The position numbers were made by a program, and so were the translations under genes. Below, piece after piece: positions 11,272-20,632 of a DNA stretch of 64,000 nucleotides (position 1 is its first letter; each line of letters opens with the position of its first letter). The DNA comes from Thauera sedimentorum. GTDB lineage: Bacteria > Pseudomonadota > Gammaproteobacteria > Burkholderiales > Rhodocyclaceae. Where the stretch lies: the NCBI RefSeq assembly GCF_014489115.1, contig NZ_JACTAH010000001.1, positions 496,001 to 560,000 of the forward strand, in the 5' to 3' direction. The notes under the pieces were generated by a model, which was not told the DNA's origin, ran no database searches, and saw nothing but the letters and a program-made list of their open reading frames with translations.

Positions 11272-11306
11272 GTGTCGCAGCCGATGCCTGCGGGCGTCGG
11301 CGAGGT

Positions 11307-13286
11307 TCAGATATCCGCCTCCACGGAGTCGCCGTTCTCTTCCATCCAGGCGCGTCGCCCCGACGCTTCGCCCTTGCCCATCAGCAGGGTGAACATGCGC
11401 AGGGTGTCTTCCAGCGCCTCGGGGCGCACCGCCACCGGCAGCACGCGGCGGGTGGCCGGGTCCATGGTGGTCTCGCGCAGCTGGTCGGGGTTCATCTCGC
11501 CCAGGCCCTTGAAGCGGCCGACCTCGATGGCCTCGGCGCGGAAGCCTTCCTGCACCATGCGGTCGCGGATCGCGGTGAGTTCGCCTTCGTCGAGCGCGTA
11601 CAGGCGGCGCGCCGGGCGCTTCTTGCCCTGGGCGGGCACGTCGATGCGGTAGAGCGGCGGCTGGGCGACGTAGATGTGGCCGCGCTCGATGAGCTTGGGG
11701 AAGTGGCGGAAGAACAGCGTCAGCAGCAGGGTCTGGATGTGGGCGCCGTCCACGTCGGCGTCCGACATGATGATGATCTTGCCGTAGCGCAGGCCGGAGA
11801 GGTCCGGCTCGCTGTCGGCGCGGTGCGCGTCCACCCCCAGGGCCACCGCGATGTCATGGATCTCGGCGTTGGCCAGCAGGCGGTCGGGGTCGATCTCCCA
11901 GGCGTTCTGCACCTTGCCGCGTAGCGGCAGGATGGCCTGGGTTTCCTTGTTGCGCGCCATCTTGGCCGAGCCGCCGGCGGAGTCGCCCTCGACCAGGAAG
12001 AGCTCGTTGCGCTCAATGTCCTCGGATTCGCAGTCGGACAGCTTGCCCGGCAGCACCGCGACGCCGGAGCTCTTCTTGCGCTCGACCTTCTGCGCGCTCT
12101 TCTGCCGCGCCTGGGCTTGGCGGATGGAGAGTTCCGCGATCGCCTTGCCGGCTTCCACGTGGTTGTTGAGCCAGATCTCGAAGGGGTCGCGGATCTGCCC
12201 GGAGACCAGCTTCACCGCCTCGCGCGAATTGAGCTTTTCCTTCACCTGGCCCTGGAACTGCGGGTCGAGCAGGCGTGCGGAGAGCACGAAGCTCATCCGC
12301 CCGCACACGTCTTCCTGCTGCAGCTTGATGCCGCGCGGCAAGAGCGCATGGTGCTCGATGAAGGACTTGACCGCCTCGAACACCCCGGCGCGCAGGCCGG
12401 ATTCGTGGGTGCCGCCGGCCACCGTGGGGATCAGGTTCACATAGGATTCGCTCGGCACTGCGGTCTCGAACCAGGCCACCGCCCAGGCCGCGCCTTCGCC
12501 CTTGGCGAAGTTGGCGTCGTCCGCGCCGGCATAGCCTTCGGCGGTGTAGACCGGGGCCACCGGCTCCAGGTCGCCGGCCAGCTCCTTCATGTAGCCGGCC
12601 AGGCCTTCCGGGTAGCTCCAGCGCTTGGTGAGCACGGGGCCGGCGGGCTGCTCGATGTCGAGTTGCACGGCGACGCCGGGCAGCAGCACGGCTTTCGAGC
12701 GCAGCAAACGCTCGATCTCGCCGAGCGGGATCTTGGGGCTGTCGAAGTACTTCGGGTCCGGCCACACCTGCACCCGGGTGCCGCTCTGGCGGCCGCAGTC
12801 GCCGACCGTCTGCAGGGCGCCGATGCGCTCGCCGCCGTCGGCGAAATCGATGCGGTACTGCTTGCCTTCGCGCTTGACCTCGAGCTCGATGCGGGTCGAC
12901 AGCGCGTTGGTCACCGCCACGCCCACGCCGTGCAGGCCGCCGGAGAAGGCGTAGGCGCTGTTGCCCTCGCGCTTGTTGAACTTGCCGCCGGCGTGTAGCC
13001 GGGTGTAGGCCAGCACCACCACCGGCACGCCTTCCTCCGGGTGCAGGCCGACCGGGATGCCGCGGCCGTCGTCGGCCACCGAGACCGAGCCGTCCAGGTG
13101 CAGGGTGACGTGGATCTTCTTCGCAAAGCCGGCCAGCGCCTCGTCGGCGGCGTTGTCGATGACTTCCTGGATGATGTGCGCCGGGCTGTCGGTGCGGGTA
13201 TACATGCCGGGGCGCTCGCGCACCGGTTCCAGCCCCTTCAGCACGCGGAAGGAGGATTCGTCGTATTGCTGCTGCTTGCCAGTCAT
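11307..13286 (-). CDS. parE: DNA topoisomerase IV subunit B
   Basis: 659 residues. ParE is the ATPase subunit of topoisomerase IV. The GHKL ATPase part shows [33 protein letters not shown] and [11 protein letters not shown]. The TOPRIM part shows [16 protein letters not shown] and [16 protein letters not shown]. The length and C-terminal end (no GyrB-type insertion) favour ParE over GyrB, as does linkage to parC. The start is the ATG of [20 protein letters not shown]; an in-frame extension to 13316 lacks conserved residues. It is followed after 74 bases by vapBC and then parC. Confidence 0.94.
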   Translation of the reverse strand: MTGKQQQYDESSFRVLKGLEPVRERPGMYTRTDSPAHIIQEVIDNAADEALAGFAKKIHVTLHLDGSVSVADDGRGIPVGLHPEEGVPVVVLAYTRLHAGGKFNKREGNSAYAFSGGLHGVGVAVTNALSTRIELEVKREGKQYRIDFADGGERIGALQTVGDCGRQSGTRVQVWPDPKYFDSPKIPLGEIERLLRSKAVLLPGVAVQLDIEQPAGPVLTKRWSYPEGLAGYMKELAGDLEPVAPVYTAEGYAGADDANFAKGEGAAWAVAWFETAVPSESYVNLIPTVAGGTHESGLRAGVFEAVKSFIEHHALLPRGIKLQQEDVCGRMSFVLSARLLDPQFQGQVKEKLNSREAVKLVSGQIRDPFEIWLNNHVEAGKAIAELSIRQAQARQKSAQKVERKKSSGVAVLPGKLSDCESEDIERNELFLVEGDSAGGSAKMARNKETQAILPLRGKVQNAWEIDPDRLLANAEIHDIAVALGVDAHRADSEPDLSGLRYGKIIIMSDADVDGAHIQTLLLTLFFRHFPKLIERGHIYVAQPPLYRIDVPAQGKKRPARRLYALDEGELTAIRDRMVQEGFRAEAIEVGRFKGLGEMNPDQLRETTMDPATRRVLPVAVRPEALEDTLRMFTLLMGKGEASGRRAWMEENGDSVEADI

Positions 13287-13404
13287 CGCGGACCCGTCGG
13301 TGTAGGACGGGCGCAAGGATAAGGCGGGAGCGGGGGGAAGGGAAAGGGGAGAGCGGAAAGCTCAGGGCGACCGCACGAATGCCGGTATCGTCCCCATCGT
13401 TCCA

Positions 13405-13475
13405 TAGGAGCGGCCTTGGCCGCGATTGCGGCGTCCGTCGTCCCGCGGGCCTCATCGCGGCCAAGGCCGCTCCTA
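13405..13475. repeat. REP-type palindromic pair (copy A)
   Basis: Two inverted copies of TAGGAGCGGCCTTGGCCGCG face each other at 13405-13426 and 13454-13475, separated by 27 bases. Each copy is itself partly palindromic (GCGGCC..GGCCGC). The same arrangement occurs at 28926-28992 and 59911-59982. This one lies between the end of flgN and the start of parE. Confidence 0.85.
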
Positions 13476-13498
13476 GCGGGGCTGCGACGCAAGGGGGA

Positions 13499-13969
13499 TC
13501 AGGCGCTGCCCAGGATGCGTCCGCCGCCGGTGGTGCGGGCGTGGCCGTCGGCGTCGTAGAGCTGCGGCCGGTCGGCCGCGGCCAGCAGGATGGACAGTGC
13601 CCCCTGGTTGTGCTGCATGCGCTCGATGACCAGCTTGCCGTTCAGGCTGTTGCGCTCGCGCGCTTCGGCTGCGAGGCGCAGCACTTCGTCCCACTGGGCG
13701 AGGGTGTCGGGCATGTCGGCGCACAGGCTGCGGATCGCCTCGCCGGAGTTGGCCAGGCCGAGCCGGCCGAGCAGCATGGCGCGGGCGTCGTGCAGGCGCT
13801 GCAGGGTGTGGTAGAGCTCGGTCTTCTCGTTGGTGAGCGCCAGCAGCGCATCGGTGTCGCCCGCGACCAGCAGGCTCTCCTCGCGGCCGAGCAGGGTGAT
13901 GAAGGTACGCAGTTGCGTGACCTCCATGCCGATCAGCTGGGCAAACTGCAGGCGTTCGGTCTGGTTCAC
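13499..13969 (-). CDS. flgN: Flagellar export chaperone FlgN
   Basis: 156 residues, mostly helical. FlgN binds the hook-filament junction proteins FlgK and FlgL and escorts them to the export gate. The sequence has the family's features: a long N-terminal helix (AQLIGMEVTQLRTFITLLGREESLL), a central NEKTELYHTLQ stretch and the C-terminal NSLNGKLVIERMQHNQGALSILL, which resembles the FlgN region that binds substrates. The GTG start overlaps the flgM stop. It is the last gene of a minus-strand flgA-flgM-flgN group. Confidence 0.85.
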   Translation of the reverse strand: MNQTERLQFAQLIGMEVTQLRTFITLLGREESLLVAGDTDALLALTNEKTELYHTLQRLHDARAMLLGRLGLANSGEAIRSLCADMPDTLAQWDEVLRLAAEARERNSLNGKLVIERMQHNQGALSILLAAADRPQLYDADGHARTTGGGRILGSA

Positions 13970-14274
13970 GAGTGTCCGGGGTTCTCGTTCAGCATCTGGC
14001 GGACGCTGTCGATCAGGCCGTCGGCGATGCGGCCGGCGTCGATCTTGAAGCGTCCCTCGCTGATCGCCTGGCGGATCTCGTCGACCCGGGCGCGGTCGAC
14101 GACCGGCGCATTGGCGATGGCAGTCTCGGCCTTCTGCAGGCTCGAGGACAGCGAGGACAGTTGCACTTTGTCTCCGCCGGCGGCTGGGGCCGGCCCGGTT
14201 CCCGCCTGCTGGCGGGGTTTCGTCTCGCCGGCCTGCGGGCCGCCGAGCGACTTGACGGCGCTATCGATCTTCAC
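13966..14274 (-). CDS. flgM: Anti-sigma-28 factor FlgM
   Basis: 102 residues. FlgM sequesters sigma-28 (FliA) until the hook is complete and is then exported. The C-terminal part RVDEIRQAISEGRFKIDAGR IADGLI is the classical FlgM sigma-binding signature. The N-terminal half is low complexity, Pro/Ala/Gly-rich, as usual for this intrinsically disordered protein. It starts with GTG (reading MKIDSAVKSL); the nearby ATG runs into a stop after two codons. GGGAG lies about ten bases upstream. A well-formed sigma-28 promoter precedes it, giving the expected autoregulatory loop. Confidence 0.92.
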   Translation of the reverse strand: MKIDSAVKSLGGPQAGETKPRQQAGTGPAPAAGGDKVQLSSLSSSLQKAETAIANAPVVDRARVDEIRQAISEGRFKIDAGRIADGLIDSVRQMLNENPGHS

Positions 14275-14307
14275 GGCATGACTCCCGATGGGTGTTGTCT
14301 GTAACGT

Positions 14308-14334
14308 ATTTCGGCGCGACGAAGGAAAACTTTA
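14308..14334 (-). promoter_or_regulatory. Sigma-28 promoter of flgM
   Basis: On the minus strand TAAAGTTT is followed by an 11-base spacer and GCCGAAAT, very close to the consensus TAAAGTTT-N11-GCCGATAA. It lies about 34 bases before the flgM start codon. Confidence 0.8.
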
Positions 14335-14375
14335 GCGATTTTTACAGATATTTTTTTCGCGTGGCGAGCGTCGCA

Positions 14376-15077
14376 TCAGAGACCGACCTCGACGACCCCT
14401 CCGTTGCGCGCGATCCCCGAGATCACCTGGCCGCTCGGCATGCGCACGCGCACCGTCTCGCCCTCGGTTGCGCCGTTCAGCGCGCGCCCTTCGCTGCTCA
14501 CGTTGAAACCCGGGCCGCGGCTCACCACCTTGACGTTTTGCCCCTGGCGCACCGCCGGCGGCAGGCGCAGGTGGGTGGTGCGCAGCGGAGCACCGGCGCC
14601 CACCGCGATCCGCACATGATGGCCGACCGCCTGGGCCGGATCGGTGATCGTGGCCTCGGGCAGTGCGGCCAGGTCGCCCCGCTCGCGCTTCAGGTCGGCC
14701 AGGCCGACGATCTGTCCGGGGCGCAGCGGACGGGCCACCACCACGTAGTCGGTCAGCACCTCGACCCGGGCCGGCAGGTAGATGGTCCATTCGACCGGCG
14801 ACTCACAGCGCACGCCCACGTTGGTCTGTCCCCAGGCACGCGCGCCGGCCGGGAAGAAGGGCACCAGCTCCGCACAGGCCGGCAGCTGGTTGAGCGGGTC
14901 CATCCGCCCCACGGTCACGCTGACTTCGCCCGGCAGCCCGGCCGCTTCGGCCGCGAGAAAGGCTCGCGCTGCTTCGTGCACCGGCTCGGGCGCCTGCTGG
15001 GCGGCAGCCGGCAGGACGAGCGTGAAGATGGCCAGCAGGCCGCTTGCGATACGGGTGACTGTAGACATTCCTTTCAT
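14376..15077 (-). CDS. flgA: P-ring assembly chaperone FlgA
   Basis: 233 residues from the ATG of MKGMSTVTRIASGLLAIFTL; a second ATG three codons on is also possible. FlgA is a periplasmic chaperone that helps FlgI polymerise into the P-ring. A cleavable signal peptide ends at PAAAQQ. The C-terminal half is a SAF/ChapFlgA domain (ARPLRPGQIVGLADLKRERG, VGHHVRIAVGAGAPLRTTHL, VVSRGPGFNVSSEGRALNGA, GEVIVRMPSGQVISG-like end). It is divergent from flgB and lies upstream of flgM, with a separate sigma-28 promoter between flgA and flgM. Confidence 0.9.
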   Translation of the reverse strand: MKGMSTVTRIASGLLAIFTLVLPAAAQQAPEPVHEAARAFLAAEAAGLPGEVSVTVGRMDPLNQLPACAELVPFFPAGARAWGQTNVGVRCESPVEWTIYLPARVEVLTDYVVVARPLRPGQIVGLADLKRERGDLAALPEATITDPAQAVGHHVRIAVGAGAPLRTTHLRLPPAVRQGQNVKVVSRGPGFNVSSEGRALNGATEGETVRVRMPSGQVISGIARNGGVVEVGL

Positions 15078-15123
15078 GCGCCGATTGCACCACGCCCATC
15101 GGCGCAGCGGCAAGTCCACCGGG

Positions 15124-15142
15124 GGCGGCAAGGCTTGCCGCC
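15124..15142. promoter_or_regulatory. CGGCAA inverted repeat upstream of flgB (candidate FlrC site)
   Basis: The 19-base sequence GGCGGCAAGGCTTGCCGCC is a perfect dyad about 105 bases upstream of the flgB sigma-54 element. A further TTGCCGG follows at 15157. Similar CGGCAA/TTGCCG groups lie near other sigma-54 flagellar promoters of this window. The assignment to an enhancer-binding protein is inference. Confidence 0.4.
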
Positions 15143-15246
15143 CTGGACGGACGAGATTGCCGGCAGCAGCGGACAAGCGGACAAATTGGCCGGTATTTAC
15201 CGGTCTTATCCACCCAAGGTGCTTGCCTGCACGCCACTAATATCGC

Positions 15247-15262
15247 TGGCATGGAAGGTGCA
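15247..15262 (+). promoter_or_regulatory. Sigma-54 promoter of the flgB operon
   Basis: TGGCATGGAAGGTGCA has GG and GC dinucleotides exactly ten bases apart, matching TGGCACG-N4-TTGCA with two mismatches. It lies about 65 bases before flgB. Confidence 0.6.
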
Positions 15263-15327
15263 ATGGAGTCGATGCCGATGCCTTTGCACCGTTTACGGCA
15301 GCCGGTACGAATACATGAGGTGATGCC

Positions 15328-15732
15328 ATGAGAAACCTGCTCGACAACAGCCTGCGAGTGCACCAGGCGGCGCTCAATACCCAGGCCTACCGCCAACAGT
15401 TGCTGGCGTCGAACATCGCCAATGCCGACACCCCCAACTACAAAGCGCGCGACATCGATTTCCGCAGCACGCTGCAGGGCGTGCTAGGTAGCCGCGTCGG
15501 CCCGCTCGCGCTGGCGACCACCGCCGGCGGCCACATGGGTGTGGCGCAGTCGAATCCGCTGGAGCGCTTCGCCCAGTACCGCCAGGAGATCCAGTCCTCG
15601 GTCGATGGCAACACGGTGAACATGGATGTCGAGCGTGCGGCCTTTGCCGAGAACTCCATCCACTACGAAGCCAGCGTCACCTTCATCAATGGCCTGCTGA
15701 GCGGAATGCAGCGCGCGATCTCGGGCCAGTAA
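15328..15732 (+). CDS. flgB: Flagellar proximal rod protein FlgB
   Basis: 134 residues. FlgB forms the innermost part of the rod next to FliE. The conserved rod signature is present ([23 protein letters not shown]), and the C-terminal helix contains [24 protein letters not shown]. The length is typical. It is the first gene of flgBCDEFGHIJKL. The start follows GAGGTGATGCC. Good match throughout, with no defects. Confidence 0.96.
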   Translation: MRNLLDNSLRVHQAALNTQAYRQQLLASNIANADTPNYKARDIDFRSTLQGVLGSRVGPLALATTAGGHMGVAQSNPLERFAQYRQEIQSSVDGNTVNMDVERAAFAENSIHYEASVTFINGLLSGMQRAISGQ

Positions 15733-15751
15733 GGACAAGGGGAGCCGGATC

Positions 15752-16165
15752 ATGAGCATGCTCAATGTCTTCAATATCGCGGGTTCGGCGCTCAACGCGC
15801 AGTCGGTGCGCCTGAACACCACCGCCTCCAACCTGGCCAACGCCGACAGCGTGGTCGGCGAGGACGGCCAGCCCTATCGTGCCAAGCAGGTGGTGTTCGC
15901 CGCCCGCCCGGTGCAGGGGGCCGGCAAGGACGCAGTCGGCGTGCAGGTCACCCAGGTGGTCGACAGCGCCGCGCCGATGCGCATGGTGTACGAGCCGAAC
16001 AACCCGGCCGCCAACGCCGAGGGCTACGTGGAGATGCCCAATGTGAACGTGGTGGAGGAGATGGTGAACATGATCTCCGCCTCCCGCTCCTACCAGAACA
16101 ATGCGGAAGTGATGAGCACCGCGCGGACCCTGCTGCAGCGCACGCTGCAGATTGGCGCGCAGTGA
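15752..16165 (+). CDS. flgC: Flagellar proximal rod protein FlgC
   Basis: 137 residues. FlgC continues the proximal rod. It carries the N-terminal rod motif ([15 protein letters not shown]), [13 protein letters not shown] and the C-terminal [28 protein letters not shown] motif shared by rod and hook proteins. It starts 19 bases after flgB and is clearly co-transcribed. Confidence 0.96.
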   Translation: MSMLNVFNIAGSALNAQSVRLNTTASNLANADSVVGEDGQPYRAKQVVFAARPVQGAGKDAVGVQVTQVVDSAAPMRMVYEPNNPAANAEGYVEMPNVNVVEEMVNMISASRSYQNNAEVMSTARTLLQRTLQIGAQ

Positions 16166-16222
16166 GCACGGTTCTTGCTGTGATGGCCTTGACCCAATCG
16201 GCAATGCCGTCCGGAGATTGAA

Positions 16223-16885
16223 ATGAGCGTGGTAAGCGAAACCAAGAACGTCCTGTCCAGCCTGGCGCGCAACGAGTCGGCAGAGACCAAGGAAACCGAG
16301 GACATGCAGGGGCGCTTCCTCACCCTGCTGACCACCCAGCTGCGCAACCAGGATCCGATGAATCCGATGGAGAACGCCGAGGTCACCTCGCAGCTGGCGC
16401 AGATGAGCACGGTGGATGGCATCGAGCGGCTCAACCAGATGTTCCAGCAGTTCGTGTCCTCGCAGGAGTCCTCCGAGGCCATGCAGGCGGCGGCCCTGGT
16501 GGGGCGCGGCGTGCTGGTCGAGGGCAAGGGCCTGATCCTCACCGAGGCGGGTGCCGTGGGCGGTTTCGTGCTCGATACGCCGGCCGACAAGGTGGTGCTG
16601 ACCATCCGCGACGCCAACGGGCTGGAGGTCGGCCAGATGGAGTTGGAGGACGTGGAGGCCGGCAGCCACAACTTCGTCTGGGACGGTGTGGCCATCGACG
16701 GCCAGCAGGCCGCCACCGGCCGCTACACGGTAGCCGTGGAAGCGACCCTGGGAGACGAGAAGGTGAGCGCCAAGACGCTGGAGTTCGGCCAGGTCACCGG
16801 CGTCATTCGCGGACCCAAGAGCACCGACCTGCAGGTCGGCTCGCTCGGCATCTTCCAGTTCGACGACATCAAGCAGATTCTCTGA
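16223..16885 (+). CDS. flgD: Flagellar hook-cap scaffold FlgD
   Basis: 220 residues. FlgD caps the growing hook and is replaced by FlgK. The N-terminal region has the family signature FLTLLTTQLRNQDPMNPMENAEVTSQLAQMSTVDGIERLN. The C-terminal part (VVLTIRDANGLEVGQMELED, HNFVWDGVAIDGQQAATGRY) is the FlgD Ig/tudor-like region. It follows flgC after 57 bases. Confidence 0.96.
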   Translation: MSVVSETKNVLSSLARNESAETKETEDMQGRFLTLLTTQLRNQDPMNPMENAEVTSQLAQMSTVDGIERLNQMFQQFVSSQESSEAMQAAALVGRGVLVEGKGLILTEAGAVGGFVLDTPADKVVLTIRDANGLEVGQMELEDVEAGSHNFVWDGVAIDGQQAATGRYTVAVEATLGDEKVSAKTLEFGQVTGVIRGPKSTDLQVGSLGIFQFDDIKQIL

Positions 16886-16900
16886 TCCGGAGCAAAGATC

Positions 16901-18184
16901 ATGGCATTCCAACAAGGTTTGAGCGGCCTGGCCTCTTCGTCCAAGGCCATCGACGTGGTCAGCAACAACATCGCCAACGCCAGCACCGTGGGCTTCAAGG
17001 GGGCGACCGCGCAGTTCGCCGACGTGTTCGCCTCCTCGCTGACCGGCGCGGTCGGCACCATCCAGATCGGTATCGGCAGCACCGTCAATGCGGTGCGCCA
17101 GGCCTTCACCCAAGGCAACCTGACCACCACCAACAATCCGCTGGACATGGCGATCAACGGCAACGGTTTCTTCCGCGTGCAACTGCGCGACGGCACGACC
17201 GCGCTGACCCGCAACGGCCAGTTCAACATCGACAACGAAGGCTACGTGGTCAACGCCACCGGCGAGCGCCTGATGGGTTACCAGGAAACCGATCCGGTCA
17301 GTGGCGACGTGAGCGCGCCGCTCAACCCGAGCAACGCCAACTACACCACGCTGTTCATTCCGCCCACCGGCATCCGGGCCCGTGCCACCGACAACGTCTC
17401 GGTGGGCCTGAACCTCAATGCCAAGGCGGACGTGATCGCCACCAGCCCGCCCGACATCAACGATACCGACAGCTACAGCTACACCACCTCGGTGCGGGTG
17501 TACGACAGCCTGGGTATCGACCATGCCCTGTCGTTCTACTTCGTCAAGAGCGCGGTGAATACCTGGGATGTCTATACCAGTCTCGACGGCGCGGCACCGA
17601 CCAACCCGCCGCTCGGCACGCTGGAGTTCAACGAGGACGGCACGCTGAACCAGACCCTGGATTCCGGCGGCGCCCCGGTGGCGACCAATCTGCTGTCGGC
17701 GGATTTCGGCGACCTGGGCAACGGTTCGACCAACCCCTTCGTTGTGTCCGGCATCAGCTTCGCCCGCGCCACCCAGTCGGGCAGCAGCGGTTCGGTGGTG
17801 AAGGAGCTGTCGCAGGACGGCTATGCCGACGGTGAGATCGCCGGCCTGTCGATCAGCCAGAACGGCGTGATCCAGGGGCGCTACACCAACGGACAGACCA
17901 AGGATATCGGCATCGTCGGCCTGGCCACGGTGCGCAACCCGAACGGTCTGACCTCGCTGGGCAACAACCTGTGGCGCGATTCGCCGGAATCCGGCGAGCC
18001 GGTGCTCGGACCCGCGGGCGAGGGCCTGAACGGGGTCATCTCCGCCGGCCAGGTCGAGGATTCCAACGTCGATCTGACCCAGGAACTGGTGCAGCTCATC
18101 ATCCAGCAGCGCAACTACCAGGCCAACGCCCAGTCGATCCGCACCCAGGACCAGATCCTGCAGACGCTGGTGAACCTCAGGTAA
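16901..18184 (+). CDS. flgE: Flagellar hook protein FlgE
   Basis: 427 residues. FlgE polymerises into the hook. The N-terminus LSGLASSSKAIDVVSNNIAN followed by ASTVGFKGATAQFADVFASS is the hook/rod signature. The middle contains the FlgE D1/D2 region (YSYTTSVRVYDSLGIDHALSFYF). The C-terminus ends VDLTQELVQLIIQQRNYQAN followed by AQSIRTQDQILQTLVNLR. The length is usual for a simple hook protein. A GC-rich inverted repeat follows at 18190-18220. Confidence 0.96.
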   Translation: MAFQQGLSGLASSSKAIDVVSNNIANASTVGFKGATAQFADVFASSLTGAVGTIQIGIGSTVNAVRQAFTQGNLTTTNNPLDMAINGNGFFRVQLRDGTTALTRNGQFNIDNEGYVVNATGERLMGYQETDPVSGDVSAPLNPSNANYTTLFIPPTGIRARATDNVSVGLNLNAKADVIATSPPDINDTDSYSYTTSVRVYDSLGIDHALSFYFVKSAVNTWDVYTSLDGAAPTNPPLGTLEFNEDGTLNQTLDSGGAPVATNLLSADFGDLGNGSTNPFVVSGISFARATQSGSSGSVVKELSQDGYADGEIAGLSISQNGVIQGRYTNGQTKDIGIVGLATVRNPNGLTSLGNNLWRDSPESGEPVLGPAGEGLNGVISAGQVEDSNVDLTQELVQLIIQQRNYQANAQSIRTQDQILQTLVNLR

Positions 18185-18234
18185 TGAACTAGGACGACGG
18201 CGGGGGAGACCCCGCCGGCGCGCAGGAGCACATC

Positions 18235-18972
18235 ATGGACCGCCTGATCTATACCGCGATGACCGGCGCCAAGCACACGCTTGGCCAGCAGGCTGCGGTG
18301 TCGAACAACCTGGCCAACATCAACTCCACCGGCTTCCGCGCGGAGTTGCACAAGCTGCGCTCGGTGGAAGTGCAGACCGACGCGCTGCGCAGTCGCGCCT
18401 TCGTGGTCGATGCCAGTGTCGCCTCCGATTTTGCCACCGGACCGATCGCCTTCACCGGGCGCCAGTACGACGCCGCCATCGAGGGCAAGGGCTGGTTCGC
18501 GGTGCAGACGCCAGACGGGACCGAGGCCTACACCCGCGACGGCAGCTTCGAGGTCAGCCCCAACGGCGTGCTGCAGACCCGCAGCGGCCTGCCGGTGATC
18601 GGCGATGGCGGACCGATCACCATTCCACCGGACAGCGAGATCGTCATCGGCAAGGACGGTTCGATCTCCGCGTTCACCCCCGGTCAGGGCAATGTGGTGA
18701 ACGTCGTGGCCCAGCTCAAGCTGGTCAATCCGCCCGAACAGGATCTGGTGCGCGGTGACGACGGCCTGTTCCGCCAGCGCAACGGCCAGCAGGCCGCGGT
18801 GGATGAGACCGTGCAGGTGGCCGGCGGCTACCTGGAAGGCAGCAATGTGAACGTGGTCGACCAGCTGGTGCAGATGATTTCCCTGTCCCGCCAGTTCGAG
18901 ATGCAGACCCGCATGCTGCAGACCGCGGAAGCCAACGACCAGGCCGCCGCACGGGTGATCGGCAACCGCTGA
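18235..18972 (+). CDS. flgF: Flagellar proximal rod protein FlgF
   Basis: 245 residues. The start MDRLIYTAMTGAKHTLGQQAAVSNNLAN is typical of FlgF. The AIEGKGWFAVQTPDGTEAYTRDGSF stretch and the C-terminal GSNVNVVDQLVQMISLSRQFEMQTRMLQTAE complete the family pattern. It shares an operon with flgE. The last part of the gene and the region behind it carry CGGCAA repeats that may serve flgG expression. Confidence 0.95.
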   Translation: MDRLIYTAMTGAKHTLGQQAAVSNNLANINSTGFRAELHKLRSVEVQTDALRSRAFVVDASVASDFATGPIAFTGRQYDAAIEGKGWFAVQTPDGTEAYTRDGSFEVSPNGVLQTRSGLPVIGDGGPITIPPDSEIVIGKDGSISAFTPGQGNVVNVVAQLKLVNPPEQDLVRGDDGLFRQRNGQQAAVDETVQVAGGYLEGSNVNVVDQLVQMISLSRQFEMQTRMLQTAEANDQAAARVIGNR

Positions 18973-18975
18973 CCG

Positions 18976-19070
18976 GCGGCAAACGGGGCGGCAAATAGCG
19001 CCGGAAATCTGCCGGTAATCGGCAAAATGATCGGGTGCTGCGGGCGATAAGCTGGAACCATCGGCAAAAG
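18976..19070 (+). promoter_or_regulatory. CGGCAAA motif cluster upstream of the flgG promoter
   Basis: CGGCAAA or close copies occur at about 18976, 18989, 19019 and 19061, with an inverted TGCCGG at 19009. The block ends a few bases before a sigma-54 element. I read it as a candidate upstream activating region for FlrC. Confidence 0.4.
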
Positions 19071-19076
19071 GGGCAC

Positions 19077-19092
19077 TGGCACAGCACTTGCT
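19077..19092 (+). promoter_or_regulatory. Sigma-54 promoter of flgG
   Basis: TGGCACAGCACTTGCT matches the TGGCAC-N5-TTGCW consensus fully, with GG and GC ten bases apart. It lies 40 bases before the flgG ATG and starts a new transcript inside the flg cluster. Confidence 0.85.
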
Positions 19093-19131
19093 CCTTGATT
19101 GTCAGACAGACTATCGCTCAGGAGCTCCAAA

Positions 19132-19914
19132 ATGATCCGCTCCCTCTGGACCGCCCGTACCGGCCTCGACGCCCAGCAGACCCAGCTGGACGTCATCTCC
19201 AACAACCTCGCCAACGTCGCCACCAACGGCCACAAGCGCCAGCGTGCGGTGTTCGAGGATCTCCTCTACCAGACCATCCGCCAGCCCGGCGCGCAATCGA
19301 CCCAGCAGACCCAGATCTCCTCCGGCCTGCAGATCGGTACCGGTGCGCGCGTGGTGGCCACCGAACGCATCTTTACCCAGGGCAGCCTGCAGCAGACCGG
19401 CAATTCGCTGGATCTGGCCATCCAGGGCAATGGCTTCTTCCAGGTGCAGATGCCCGACGGCACCACCGCCTACACCCGCGACGGCGCCTTCCAGCTCGAC
19501 AACCAGGGCAACGTCGTCACTGCCAGCGGCTACCCGCTGGCCGACGCGATCAACATCCCGGCCGATGCACGCTCGATCACCATCGGCAAGGACGGTACGG
19601 TGTCCGTGCTGGTGGCCGGCGATGTCAATCCGGTGGAGGTCGGCGCCATCCAGGTGGCCTCCTTCGTCAATCCGGGCGGCCTGCAGAGCGCGGGCGAGAA
19701 CCTGTTCTACGAGACCGCCTCCAGCGGCGTGGCCAACCTCAACGTACCGGGGAGCAACGGTTCCGGGGTGATCAACCAGGGTTACGTGGAAACCTCCAAC
19801 GTGAACGTGGCCGAGGAGCTGGTGAGCATGATCGTCACCCAGCGCGCCTACGAACTGAACTCGCGCGCCATCCAGACCTCCGACCAGATGCTCGGCCGGC
19901 TGACCCAGCTGTAA
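19132..19914 (+). CDS. flgG: Flagellar distal rod protein FlgG
   Basis: 260 residues from the ATG that gives [20 protein letters not shown], identical in length to well-known FlgG proteins; an in-frame extension to 19099 is not conserved. FlgG forms the distal rod through the P and L rings. The signature [20 protein letters not shown] and the insert [20 protein letters not shown] are diagnostic of FlgG. AGGAG precedes the start. It is the first gene after an internal sigma-54 promoter. Confidence 0.97.
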   Translation: MIRSLWTARTGLDAQQTQLDVISNNLANVATNGHKRQRAVFEDLLYQTIRQPGAQSTQQTQISSGLQIGTGARVVATERIFTQGSLQQTGNSLDLAIQGNGFFQVQMPDGTTAYTRDGAFQLDNQGNVVTASGYPLADAINIPADARSITIGKDGTVSVLVAGDVNPVEVGAIQVASFVNPGGLQSAGENLFYETASSGVANLNVPGSNGSGVINQGYVETSNVNVAEELVSMIVTQRAYELNSRAIQTSDQMLGRLTQL

Positions 19915-19926
19915 GGAGCGGCGATC

Positions 19927-20601
19927 ATGAAACTCAGCGCATCGCTTGCCGCCGCCGCACTGGCGCTGCTGTCCGGCTGTGCGTCGATCTACGGTACGCC
20001 GCCGACCGCGGTGCACCAGCCGATGAGCGCACGCCCGGAGATGTACGCGCGGAACGTGCCGGCCACCGGCTCCATCTACCAGAACGCGCAGGTCCGTCCG
20101 CTGTTCGAGGACCGGCGCGCGCGCAACATCGGCGACACCATCACCATCAACCTGGTCGAACGCACTACCGCGCAGAAGAGCGCCAACGCCACGGCCGGGC
20201 GCAGCTCGGGTCTGAGTGGCGGCATCACGGCCACCTCGCGGCTGCCGCTTGGCGGGCTCAACGGGCTGAGCGCCGAAGCCGGCGTGGAGTCGGATTTCTC
20301 CGGCTCCGGGGCGGCAGCGGCGAACAACGCCTTCAACGGCACGATCACCGTGACCGTGATCGACGTCTATCCCAATGGCAACATGCTGGTATCCGGCGAG
20401 AAGCAGATCGCCATCAACCAGGGCAACGAGTTCATCCGCTTCTCCGGGGTGATCAACCCCAATGCGGTGACCGCGGCCAACACCGTGCAATCGACCCAGG
20501 TGGCCGATGCGCGCATCGAGTACAAGGGCAGCGGTTTCATCGACGAGCACAACACCATGGGCTGGCTGCACCGCTTCTTCGTCGCCATCCTGCCGTTCTG
20601 A
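19927..20601 (+). CDS. flgH: Flagellar L-ring protein FlgH
   Basis: 224 residues, a lipoprotein with lipobox LSGC (Cys18). FlgH forms the outer-membrane L-ring bushing. The conserved core is [24 protein letters not shown], then the C-terminal [20 protein letters not shown] and [20 protein letters not shown]. It follows flgG after 12 bases. Confidence 0.96.
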   Translation: MKLSASLAAAALALLSGCASIYGTPPTAVHQPMSARPEMYARNVPATGSIYQNAQVRPLFEDRRARNIGDTITINLVERTTAQKSANATAGRSSGLSGGITATSRLPLGGLNGLSAEAGVESDFSGSGAAAANNAFNGTITVTVIDVYPNGNMLVSGEKQIAINQGNEFIRFSGVINPNAVTAANTVQSTQVADARIEYKGSGFIDEHNTMGWLHRFFVAILPF

Positions 20602-20632
20602 GCGTCTTGCCGACCTGCGGAGCTGAAACATC

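Noticed and set aside
15686..17524. Open frame of 612 codons opposite flgC, flgD and flgE
   Set aside because: Shadow of GC-rich coding DNA; His/Gly/Val-rich text without conserved motifs, while the plus-strand genes are certain.
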